Virus record (IMG/VR): IMGVR_UViG_3300044922_000175
Span: 61,940 to 125,939 of that record
Origin: a virus
Reading direction: 5' to 3' (one strand)
Length of the DNA stretch: 64,000 bases
Shown piece after piece: positions 53,770 through 59,058 of this stretch. A model generated the notes under the pieces. It was not told the origin of the DNA, did not search any database, and saw only the letters and a list, made by a program, of their open reading frames with translations. How positions within the stretch are numbered: position 1 is the first letter of the stretch; each line of letters opens with the position of its first letter. The position numbers and the translations under genes are program-made.

Positions 53770-54091
53770 ACTCTTCTTTCATTTTAATCTCTAAATTTTG
53801 CATCTTCTCTAGCTTATCCACTGTACCCTTGTACACGTGATACCTAGAAAAAATTAAATTCTCCCGGTTTTCTAAATACTCAGAATACCTCCGGATATTA
53901 GTCTGGAGAATATCCCACTTAATATTAAACGTACCAAGACCATCTATAAGTACATGGGGATCCTCTAAAGAAGAGAGAGACTTCCTAGCTTTATCCCAGT
54001 AAAAGTCCGTCACTGCTTTAATAACCTTTTGTTCCATGTCTAACTCTACAGCTGTCTCCTTTAAAATGTCCTTATACTTCTTCGGATTCAA
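53708..54091 (-). CDS. HU/IHF-like DNA-binding protein
   Basis: 127 residues. Residues about 27-58 (T-D-F-Y-W-D-K-A-R-K-S-L-S-S-L-E-D-P-H-V-L-I-D-G-L-G-T-F-N-I-K) match the HU/IHF signature: F-[YF]-x-x-[AV]-R-x-x-L-x-x-x-E-x-P, then V-x-I-x-G-[LF]-G-T-F-x-I-K. The C-terminus is highly basic (E-K-K-K-D-H-R-K-N-K-K) and may contact DNA. Crassvirales have IHF-like genes in the packaging region. A role in DNA bending for packaging, replication or transcription is likely. It overlaps both neighbours. Confidence 0.68.
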   Translation of the reverse strand: MNPKKYKDILKETAVELDMEQKVIKAVTDFYWDKARKSLSSLEDPHVLIDGLGTFNIKWDILQTNIRRYSEYLENRENLIFSRYHVYKGTVDKLEKMQNLEIKMKEEYEKKKDHRKNKKQQTDDSVE

Positions 54092-54440
54092 GACTTACAA
54101 ATTTATAATCTAATAAAACATTACCCTTTGCTTGCACATTAAGAAAAGTTGCTAACCTAATCATCTTCCTACCCTTACCATTCTTCTCAATCATCCCCTT
54201 ACGCTCAAACTTAATAACCGCATTACGCACAGACTGAGGGGTTTTAAATATCCCCTCATCTGATGCATAATTACAAAACTCGGTAAGCTCAATCTCCCCG
54301 TTAAATGCAAGCATAGTAAGACAATCCAAATCAGCATTACTAACAGTAATCCTCTCTAAATAACAATGTGTAAGGAGCTGATACTTTACAATATCCCCCT
54401 TACTCATCTTAACCTTCTTACTAACTTGATTTACAATCAT
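54072..54440 (-). CDS. winged-helix-like DNA-binding protein
   Basis: 122 residues. A helix-turn-helix pattern appears in I-V-K-Y-Q-L-L-T-H-C-Y-L-E-R and especially K-T-P-Q-S-V-R-N-A-V-I-K-F-E-R-K-G-M-I-E-K-N-G-K-G-R-K-M-I-R, which reads as recognition helix followed by a basic wing. I recall a similar conserved protein near the Crassvirales packaging genes. It may be a late regulator or part of the packaging complex. It overlaps the next gene by 20 nt and the previous by 4. Confidence 0.55.
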   Translation of the reverse strand: MIVNQVSKKVKMSKGDIVKYQLLTHCYLERITVSNADLDCLTMLAFNGEIELTEFCNYASDEGIFKTPQSVRNAVIKFERKGMIEKNGKGRKMIRLATFLNVQAKGNVLLDYKFVSLESEEV

Positions 54441-54676
54441 GACCTTTTAAGTGTTCTGGGTTGTTCAGCTTCCTCCTCTTCAGGTTCTTCAGCCAACATA
54501 TTAGCCACCATCACCTGAAACTGTAAGCGCTTAGCTCTCTGTTCCTCAATGTCAGTGATTAACGTTTCATACTTTAACTGTACAGTTAAAAACTCTACTT
54601 GCTCAGTATAGTACTGAACCAACTTGTCTTTGCGCTCTTTTACCTCTTCAGGTGTAAGCTCTTTATTTTCTTCCAT
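54437..54676 (-). CDS. small coiled-coil protein
   Basis: 79 residues: M-E-E-N-K-E-L-T-P-E-E-V-K-E-R-K-D-K-L-V-Q-Y-Y-T-E-Q-V-E-F-L, helical throughout with an acidic Glu-Pro tail. The ATG at 54676 is chosen over an upstream TTG (54694) because it leaves the preceding mini gene free and gives a 5-nt gap. No domain recognised. It may be a small adaptor of the winged-helix or packaging proteins. Confidence 0.55.
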   Translation of the reverse strand: MEENKELTPEEVKERKDKLVQYYTEQVEFLTVQLKYETLITDIEEQRAKRLQFQVMVANMLAEEPEEEEAEQPRTLKRS

Positions 54677-54681
54677 AATTA

Positions 54682-54807
54682 TTAAATTTCCCAATATATA
54701 AATACTAACTCATTGCAATCACAGGGATCTCTAGAGTCCATGGGTTTACCACACCTAATACAACTAGTGCCTGGTTTACCATCATCCTTAACTTCTTCAT
54801 TCTCCAT
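54682..54807 (-). CDS. 41-residue zinc-knuckle protein
   Basis: The frame reads M-E-N-E-E-V-K-D-D-G-K-P-G-T-S-C-I-R-C-G-K-P-M-D-S-R-D-P-C-D-C-N-E. CxxC plus CDC give a four-ligand zinc site like that at 38809. It is the first leftward gene after the divergent control region, so it would be the first product of the minus-strand programme. Unknown function; could be a transcription regulator. Confidence 0.55.
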   Translation of the reverse strand: MENEEVKDDGKPGTSCIRCGKPMDSRDPCDCNELVFIYWEI

Positions 54808-54835
54808 GATATACAAGATTACACTTTATATATTT

Positions 54836-54932
54836 ACCCCCACTAACATTTTACCAACAAATACCCCCCGTACATGGGGTTCACTCTAATACCCCCTACC
54901 ACGTATATGGAGATTGTTTTATGTATGGGGGT
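54836..54932. repeat. C-rich iteron-like repeats in the divergent control region
   Basis: ACCCCC occurs at 54836, 54863 and 54891, spaced 27 and 28 nt, and once inverted as GGGGGT at 54927-54932. They sit between the leftward first gene (start 54807) and the rightward first gene (start 55003). Evenly spaced short repeats here fit operators or an origin element. No consensus sigma promoter is obvious. A hairpin with AGCAG/CTGCT arms ends about 13 nt before the ATG at 55003. Confidence 0.45.
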
Positions 54933-55002
54933 GTGGAAGACTATAAGCTATCAACTCCCCTCCTTACTTTTAGCAGGGACTAACCCCCTCTGCTGAACTA
55001 CC

Positions 55003-55260
55003 ATGCTGTACTTTTACAAAAAAACTGAACGTGCTATCGTTTGCACAGACAAGATCTTTGGTAAGAAAATCAAAGTAACTCTTGAAAACGGAAATGAAAT
55101 TGAGGTAAATGCTCAAGTGAAATTTGGCATCATTGCAATCGGAGACCAAGAGATTGGTGAGATTGCTCAAGGTACTAAATTGCCTTTTACTCTCACTAAC
55201 CAAAAAGTGAAAGATCAAGAGGGCAATGAAACCAGCCTGTATTGGTGCACACCTGATTAA
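55003..55260 (+). CDS. small beta-rich early protein, unknown
   Basis: 85 residues: M-L-Y-F-Y-K-K-T-E-R-A-I-V-C-T-D-K-I-F-G-K-K-I-K-V-T-L-E-N-G-N-E-I-E-V-N, then K-F-G-I-I-A-I-G-D-Q-E-I-G-E. Even beta pattern, OB- or SH3-like in look, but I cannot name a family. It is the first rightward gene and is followed by about 700 nt without a gene. Codon use is G-richer than the other early genes (many GGT, GAG, ACT). Another open frame on the opposite strand covers it but has no support. Confidence 0.6.
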   Translation: MLYFYKKTERAIVCTDKIFGKKIKVTLENGNEIEVNAQVKFGIIAIGDQEIGEIAQGTKLPFTLTNQKVKDQEGNETSLYWCTPD

Positions 55261-55600
55261 GGTGTGCCCTTACGGGTTACAGGCATAAGCACTTTCTATA
55301 CAAGTTCCTAATTGTCCAGGGATTAAATCATGGTGGCTCCATGAGCTTGTTATATAGTTAAATATAGTTTTGTTTAACTTTTAAAACTATAAACCCCGTA
55401 AATCCTGAGACAATTGTCATAATGTTTAACTTTTTTATGACAAACTGTATAATACAGTAGACATGTGTAAGGGTGTGTGTGAGTGTGACTAAAACACTTC
55501 ACACCAAAACATCATGTGGGACAAAGTGGTAAGAAGTGGGGTCAGATGGGGAAGATAGGACCATTATATGGCTAATTGATTGAATAACATGCTTTAATGC
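55261..55600. other. gene-free region with several hairpins
   Basis: No coding frame is seen. Hairpins: TCATGG/CCATGA at 55328-55344, TATAGTTTT/AAAACTATA at 55363-55391 (9 bp, 11-nt loop), CTGTA/TACAG at 55445-55457, and GTGAGTGT with ACACTTCAC at 55479-55502 (one bulge). A GTGT-rich stretch lies at 55465-55490. The 9-bp hairpin could stop transcription coming from 55260; the rest leads into the structured region at 55608. Confidence 0.45.
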
Positions 55601-55607
55601 ATCATAA

Positions 55608-55878
55608 CCTACTTCACAAGGGTAGGCAAATATGTAGTACACTTTGATAAGCATAGCATAGAAGCTTATTGGATTGGTCTAAGACTAGGATGAAAGACTC
55701 CTATTACTACATATTTGAATGCAGAGTGGAGTAACTAAATCATATAGGCAAGTTCCAAAGCCTTAAGTGCGGAAATGATGGATAGGTTTGTTCCGCTGTA
55801 GTAATACAGTATCTCAAAACAGAGCCATTGAAGTAAGGTAGTTGAAGTCATCCCTTACAAACACCTAAGCATGTGTTT
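55608..55878 (+). ncRNA. candidate structured RNA (or structured origin), at least seven adjacent helices
   Basis: Perfect helices follow each other: CCTAC/GTAGG (55608-55626), AAATATGTAGT/ACTACATATTT closing 55628-55716, inside it ATAAGC/GCTTAT (55647-55669) and TAGGA/TCCTA (55686-55703), then GCGGAA/TTCCGC (55769-55796), CTGTA-GTAA-TACAG with a GNRA-type loop (55796-55809), GTAAGG/CCTTAC (55833-55858) and AAACAC/GTGTTT (55859-55878) directly abutting. The plus strand is favoured by the GTAA tetraloop and G-T pairing. No stop-free coding frame covers it. It lies between two early plus-strand genes. Not tRNA, tmRNA, RNase P or group I by the motifs I checked. Confidence 0.55.
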
Positions 55879-55955
55879 AAACTGCTTCTTATACTCTATG
55901 GTATTATACCTACTAGTATTACCGGATTTTTTAATTGAGCTAAACTTAAATAGAT

Positions 55956-56150
55956 ATGATACAGAATATTAATCAAGAGATAGAGTCTCTTAAGATTGAG
56001 ATTGCGGCACTTAGGGTAATCTATACCCGGATTAATCAATATGCTCTAGAAACTTATGGAAGTAGTATTCTTGAGATTGAGAGTTCTTTAGAGTTTAAAG
56101 AAAGATTACTCTCTTGTATTGATGATGAGGGAGATTGGTTTAATGAATAA
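55956..56150 (+). CDS. small helical early protein
   Basis: 64 residues: M-I-Q-N-I-N-Q-E-I-E-S-L-K-I-E-I-A-A-L-R-V-I-Y, a Leu/Ile coiled coil, ending S-C-I-D-D-E-G-D-W-F-N-E. No family recognised. The next small gene starts 13 nt downstream. A-rich leader without a Shine-Dalgarno, as usual for the host group. Confidence 0.55.
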   Translation: MIQNINQEIESLKIEIAALRVIYTRINQYALETYGSSILEIESSLEFKERLLSCIDDEGDWFNE

Positions 56151-56162
56151 ATATACACAGAT

Positions 56163-56327
56163 ATGACTTTTGAAGAAGCATCGGATATGTTTGCTATGTA
56201 TAGCATCAGTCCACAGTTAACTTGTCAGTGTGATGAAGAATTAAGAGTTCTTTGTCAGCAATGCTATGAAGACGCTAAGAATGAAAGTGATCTTAATGCA
56301 TTAGAGAATCAAACTTATGAAGGATAA
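56163..56327 (+). CDS. 54-residue Cys-containing early protein
   Basis: The frame reads M-T-F-E-E-A-S-D-M-F-A-M-Y-S-I-S-P-Q-L-T-C-Q-C-D-E-E-L-R-V-L-C-Q-Q-C-Y-E-D-A. A CxC and a CxxC could form one zinc site. It follows the previous gene by 13 nt and its stop abuts a 15-bp hairpin. Unknown function. Confidence 0.55.
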   Translation: MTFEEASDMFAMYSISPQLTCQCDEELRVLCQQCYEDAKNESDLNALENQTYEG

Positions 56328-56367
56328 ATATACAACTTGCCCTATTACCGGGTGAGTTGTATATTTG
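56328..56367 (+). promoter_or_regulatory. hairpin with an embedded promoter in front of tRNA-Leu
   Basis: Arms 56328-56342 and 56350-56364 form a 15-bp stem with two G-T pairs and a 7-nt loop, directly after the stop codon. The same bases contain TTG (56337-56339), exactly 20 nt, then TATATTTG (56360-56367), the Bacteroidota promoter consensus. Initiation about 7 nt further would begin at or near the first base of the tRNA (56374). It can act as terminator of the preceding genes and promoter of the tRNA. Confidence 0.65.
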
Positions 56368-56373
56368 TACTAT

Positions 56374-56459
56374 GCTACTATGGCGGAATAGGTAGACGCG
56401 CAGGACTTAAAATCCTGTTGTCAGTAATGACAGTGTGGGTTCGATTCCCACTGGTAGTA
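56374..56459 (+). tRNA. tRNA-Leu (anticodon UAA)
   Basis: 86 nt, class II. The acceptor GCTACTA pairs with TGGTAGT (two G-T), the D arm is GCG/CGC, the anticodon stem CAGGA/TCCTG holds loop CTTAAAA with anticodon TAA, the long variable arm is TGTCA/TGACA, and the T arm GTGGG/CCCAC holds TTCGATT. The discriminator is A; CCA is only partly encoded. UUA is a common codon in this AT-rich phage, which explains its value. Confidence 0.93.
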
Positions 56460-56502
56460 CAAACTTAATTCCGTGGGGGAATTGAGTGTTTTGTAAAATG
56501 TA

Positions 56503-56541
56503 CTTAGTAGCATACCGTAAGATCTGCTACTAGGTCTTTTT
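56503..56541 (+). terminator. terminator between the two tRNA-type genes
   Basis: Ten-bp stem CTTAGTAGCA/TGCTACTAGG (one G-T) with a 12-nt loop, followed by TCTTTTT. A smaller AATTCC/GGAATT hairpin lies at 56466-56482. Confidence 0.75.
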
Positions 56542-56545
56542 AAAT

Positions 56546-56673
56546 AGTCAGGTGGCGGAAATTGGTAGACGCATGAATAAGGGTTAATAGTAAAGATAAC
56601 GTAGAGTAACCTTGAAACACCCGTAAAGTTCAGCTCATAAGTTATCATACAGGTTCAAATCCTGTCCTGACTG
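56546..56673 (+). tRNA. tRNA-Leu-like gene with 42-nt excess in the anticodon loop
   Basis: 128 nt. The acceptor AGTCAGG/CCTGACT is perfect, the D arm (GCG/CGC with GGTAGA) and T arm ACAGG/CCTGT with TTCAAAT are canonical and the variable region is long, so class II Leu- or Ser-like. The anticodon stem TGAAT/GTTCA encloses 49 nt instead of 7. Within it AAGG(G)TTA pairs with TAACCTT. An alternative stem TTGAA/TTCAG also exists. The anticodon cannot be read with confidence. It is either an intron-containing tRNA, a degraded tRNA or a tRNA-shaped RNA with another job. Confidence 0.65.
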
Positions 56674-56696
56674 CAAAGGCTACCCAATAGTGGCCC

Positions 56697-56725
56697 TAAC
56701 CAATGAGTGGTTAAAATCTTTTTCA
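56697..56725 (+). terminator. terminator after the tRNA-like gene
   Basis: Six-bp stem TAACCA/TGGTTA with a 5-nt loop followed by AAATCTTTTTC. It lies 24 nt past the tRNA-like 3' end. Confidence 0.55.
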
Positions 56726-56740
56726 TATCTGTATTACGTC

Positions 56741-56771
56741 AAAGGAGGTTATTGGGCCTCCTTTTTCTTTT
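56741..56771 (+). terminator. strong terminator before the small membrane gene
   Basis: Perfect 8-bp stem AAAGGAGG/CCTCCTTT with an 8-nt loop followed by TTCTTTT. It is 42 nt upstream of the ATG at 56813. Confidence 0.8.
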
Positions 56772-56812
56772 AGCAGATATATAATCTTGTAACTAATTAA
56801 TAAAAACCACAT

Positions 56813-56995
56813 ATGAAAAAATTTAATTTTAAACTAGTGTCCTCATTGATAATGACCGCATTAGGAATCACACAAATTTGTACTATGGTATTGCTTATGT
56901 TTACCGGTAATGTAAATTATCTGTATGCTGCCGTATCATTATTAGTATCAATGTTCTTTGTTATGGTATTCTTTGACCGTTTTATTGAAGATTAA
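56813..56995 (+). CDS. 60-residue membrane protein with two transmembrane segments
   Basis: Two hydrophobic helices (about residues 9-31, L-I-M-T-A-L-G-I-T-Q-I-C-T-M-V-L-L-M-F, and 36-54, L-Y-A-A-V-S-L-L-V-S-M-F-F-V-M-V-F-F) joined by a short T-G-N-V-N loop; the N-terminus is basic (M-K-K-F-N-F-K), so both ends are probably cytoplasmic. It is followed after 1 nt by the next gene. It could be a holin-like, exclusion or host-membrane-modifying protein. No family assigned. Confidence 0.6.
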   Translation: MKKFNFKLVSSLIMTALGITQICTMVLLMFTGNVNYLYAAVSLLVSMFFVMVFFDRFIED

Positions 56996-56996
56996 C

Positions 56997-57242
56997 ATGA
57001 GCCAGATACTTTCTTACCGTAAAACTGAAGAACCAGGTAAAATCATTCTTCTTGTCAAAGACATAAAGGGTGGTGAACATGAGGTTGGTCCCGTTAATCA
57101 TATAGATTTAAACTTCTATATGCAAGGTGGACATGTGCAATCAGCATTTCCTTATCTTAGTGTAGATCAGAGAGAGTTAATTATCTCTGGCTATACACAA
57201 CAGATGTGGGATGATTTAGTGGCCGGAATCGGAGGACTGTAG
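56997..57242 (+). CDS. 81-residue early protein, unknown
   Basis: The start at 56997 (M-S-Q-I-L-S-Y-R-K-T-E-E-P-G-K) is preferred to an earlier in-frame ATG that overlaps the membrane gene. The C-terminal part Q-S-A-F-P-Y-L-S-V-D-Q-R-E-L-I-I-S-G-Y-T-Q-Q-M-W-D resembles a short motif in many small phage proteins (A-F-P-x-L-S-x-x-x-R-E-x-I-x-S-G), of unknown function. It ends with TAG, which argues against recoding of that codon here. Confidence 0.6.
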   Translation: MSQILSYRKTEEPGKIILLVKDIKGGEHEVGPVNHIDLNFYMQGGHVQSAFPYLSVDQRELIISGYTQQMWDDLVAGIGGL

Positions 57243-57291
57243 GTCGTATACTACAGTCCAATGTGTTTTTAAATATTAATATTTGTAACCG

Positions 57292-57317
57292 GGGGTGTAT
57301 ACGAGCACCCCTTTTTT
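57292..57317 (+). terminator. terminator just upstream of the 210-residue gene
   Basis: GGGGTG/CACCCC stem, 8-nt loop, six T. It is only 16 nt before the ATG at 57333. A perfect 14-bp palindrome AAATATTAATATTT precedes at 57271-57284. Confidence 0.8.
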
Positions 57318-57332
57318 AATTAAACTACTACA

Positions 57333-57965
57333 ATGAACTCTTTTACATTTAAAAAAGCAAAAAAAGTACAGTGTTTTCATGATGATAACACACAACTTAT
57401 GCTGGTTATTTATGATAGCTGGCATTGGTCCTATGATTACAGCAAGAAAAAACTAAGTGTTTGGTTTGCTACAACTCCTACAAAATGGACTAAAAACATT
57501 CCTGTTCAGGACTTTTCTATTAAAATACAGACTCCTATCTATTTCAAAGATGGTAGACTATCTGTTAGGCGTAAGCCCGTTTATGAAAAACAGAGTGTAG
57601 ATTGGGATCAAGATAGTGCACACTGTGTATCTTTTAAGATTTCATTCTTTAGTAACTATTTTAATCTATCATTTGATGAATCAGTAGATGCTCTTTATGG
57701 TGATGACATTATTGTTATCCTTGAAAGTATGCGCGGATTTTTTACAGAATTTAGAGAGGAACTTAAAAGAATAAAGTCTTTTGATCTAGATACTGTAGAT
57801 GCTATCTTAACATCTCTAAACTGCAGATTATGTAAGTTTGGTATAAACAACTCTACTCCTGAAAAAGTTAGGGATGAAAGAATTCCAAAAAGATATAGTA
57901 TCTTGCCGGCAACTCAATCAATATTCAATGAAGAAACTACTGATATTGACCCTCTTCCTTTCTAA
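57333..57965 (+). CDS. 210-residue early protein, unknown
   Basis: Trp- and Lys-rich front (W-H-W-S-Y-D-Y-S-K-K-K-L-S-V-W-F-A-T-T-P-T-K-W), a middle acidic helix (D-E-S-V-D-A-L-Y-G-D-D-I-I-V-I-L-E-S-M) and a D-L-D-T-V-D-A-I-L-T-S-L-N-C segment. No domain recognised. The gene stands alone between a terminator and the overlapping secreted gene at 57928. Leader is A-rich. Confidence 0.55.
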   Translation: MNSFTFKKAKKVQCFHDDNTQLMLVIYDSWHWSYDYSKKKLSVWFATTPTKWTKNIPVQDFSIKIQTPIYFKDGRLSVRRKPVYEKQSVDWDQDSAHCVSFKISFFSNYFNLSFDESVDALYGDDIIVILESMRGFFTEFREELKRIKSFDLDTVDAILTSLNCRLCKFGINNSTPEKVRDERIPKRYSILPATQSIFNEETTDIDPLPF

Positions 57966-58269
57966 TACATTGTACTCTCAATCTATTAAGATTAAAGTAC
58001 ATAAATTTGAAAGTGATGAAATCTGTCACCGGTTAACTTGTGATGATACAGCCGCTGTTATTAGTTTAGCAGAAGAAGAGGGTGTAGATAATGCCTTTGT
58101 AATGAAAGTATCAGAACAGAAGATGTTAGTTACTATGAAATGTGACGATTGTGAAGTACAGTACGTGCTTTATGATCGTTACATACACATGATTGTTAAA
58201 TATTACCCAACTAAAACCCTATTTTATGACAAAAACTACAATGTTTACAAACCCAAGACCTGTGATTGA
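57928..58269 (+). CDS. 113-residue secreted protein with signal peptide
   Basis: The start at 57928 gives M-K-K-L-L-I-L-T-L-F-L-S-N-T-L-Y-S-Q-S, a typical signal peptide with a likely cut near S-Q; an earlier in-frame ATG would bury it. The mature part has D-E-I-C-H-R-L-T-C-D-D and K-C-D-D-C-E-V-Q-Y-V-L-Y, four Cys that could form disulfides in the periplasm. It overlaps the preceding gene by 38 nt. It may be a periplasmic exclusion, adhesion or lysis accessory protein. Unknown. Confidence 0.6.
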   Translation: MKKLLILTLFLSNTLYSQSIKIKVHKFESDEICHRLTCDDTAAVISLAEEEGVDNAFVMKVSEQKMLVTMKCDDCEVQYVLYDRYIHMIVKYYPTKTLFYDKNYNVYKPKTCD

Positions 58270-58372
58270 AGGTAAAATCATAGGTAAAGTGTCACAGAAT
58301 GGCACTATTATTGGTCTTATGGTTAAGACCGGTCAAAGAATTACAATGATGAAGTACTCTGGTTCCGTATAA
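58226..58372 (+). CDS. 48-residue basic protein overlapping the secreted gene
   Basis: Reads M-T-K-T-T-M-F-T-N-P-R-P-V-I-E-G-K-I-I-G-K-V-S-Q-N-G-T-I-I-G-L-M-V-K, followed by Q-R-I-T-M-M-K-Y. It looks like a small beta barrel (G-K-V-x-x-N-G-x-x-I-G). It overlaps the previous gene by 44 nt in another frame; a start at 58241 would shorten this to 29 nt. A terminator follows 42 nt later. Modest support because of the length. Confidence 0.45.
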   Translation: MTKTTMFTNPRPVIEGKIIGKVSQNGTIIGLMVKTGQRITMMKYSGSV

Positions 58373-58414
58373 ACTAGAGTATTTCGTATTTAGATTAGTT
58401 ATAAGTTGAAAACA

Positions 58415-58443
58415 ATGGGGGTCTATACGGTACCCCCATTTTT
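58415..58443 (+). terminator. terminator just upstream of the lysin gene
   Basis: Eight-bp stem ATGGGGGT/ACCCCCAT, 9-nt loop, then TTTTAATC. It lies 13 nt before the ATG at 58457. Confidence 0.78.
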
Positions 58444-58456
58444 AATCTAAAATCCT

Positions 58457-58951
58457 ATGATACTAAAAGTTAATGATGATCTCAGTGTGACTCACACTAA
58501 ATCGTACAAGAAATTGTTTATTGTTTCTCTATCCCTGAATGTAATACTATTGTTTACATCTATGATGGATCTAAGTACCGAGATTGTCTCGGTAGTTAAA
58601 GACACTGTTACAATTGAAAAGACTGTGGAAGATATGAAACTTACTGACTCTGGCTTAACAGCTGAGTTAGTGAAGTATGGCTGTGTATTACCGGCTGTTG
58701 CTGTTGCCCAAGCTAAGATAGAATCTAGTATTGGTAAAAGTAACGTTGGTGTAAAAGCCAAGAACATGTTTGGATTAACTTACCATAAGTGTAAGTATGT
58801 AGATGGCAAACATGGTGTATATGCAAAGTATAAGTCTTACAGAGACAATGTAAGATGCTATATTGATATACAGAATAAGTATCTACGTAAAATTGATGGT
58901 GTCTACGCCAGTGACCCAAACTACCTGAGTGCTCTTAGAGCCGCTAAATAA
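58457..58951 (+). CDS. membrane-anchored glucosaminidase-like lysin (GH73-type)
   Basis: 164 residues. A hydrophobic anchor at about 20-35 (L-F-I-V-S-L-S-L-N-V-I-L-L-F) is followed by a domain with A-V-A-V-A-Q-A-K-I-E-S-S-I-G-K-S-N..A-K-N-M-F-G-L, the motif of endo-beta-N-acetylglucosaminidases with Glu89 as the likely acid, and Y-K-S-Y-R-D-N-V-R-C-Y. It should cut the peptidoglycan glycan strand, held at the inner membrane and facing the periplasm. Signal-anchor lysins allow release without a large holin. It is located in the early arm, not beside the tail genes. Confidence 0.75.
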   Translation: MILKVNDDLSVTHTKSYKKLFIVSLSLNVILLFTSMMDLSTEIVSVVKDTVTIEKTVEDMKLTDSGLTAELVKYGCVLPAVAVAQAKIESSIGKSNVGVKAKNMFGLTYHKCKYVDGKHGVYAKYKSYRDNVRCYIDIQNKYLRKIDGVYASDPNYLSALRAAK

Positions 58952-58988
58952 GCTCGCAATGTGGTAGTTGATTAGAGAATTAGTAAAT

Positions 58989-59017
58989 AAGGGCTGGGAG
59001 AAATCCTGGCCCTTTTT
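58989..59017 (+). terminator. terminator with GAAA tetraloop
   Basis: Eleven-bp stem (AAGGGCTGGGA/TCCTGGCCCTT, two G-T pairs) closed by GAAA and followed by TTT. It lies 42 nt before the next start at 59059. Confidence 0.8.
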
Positions 59018-59058
59018 CTAATGTGGCTACCTTGTAAATATATAAAAAATCATCTATC

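Noticed and set aside
54970-55218. 82-residue minus-strand frame in the control region
   Set aside because: Covers the 85-residue plus-strand gene, which has better codon use and a sensible start; no leader or neighbour supports it.
55608-55878. Group I intron or RNase P RNA as explanation for the helices
   Set aside because: A GACTA element exists but no matching TAGTC partner in the region, and no GAGGAAAGTCC-like RNase P core was found.
55261-56812. CRISPR-like array in the gene-free region
   Set aside because: Hairpins differ in sequence and spacing; no regular direct repeat with unique spacers exists.
57874-57927. Upstream start for the secreted protein giving 131 residues
   Set aside because: The extra residues would place the signal peptide internally and overlap the previous gene by 92 nt instead of 38.
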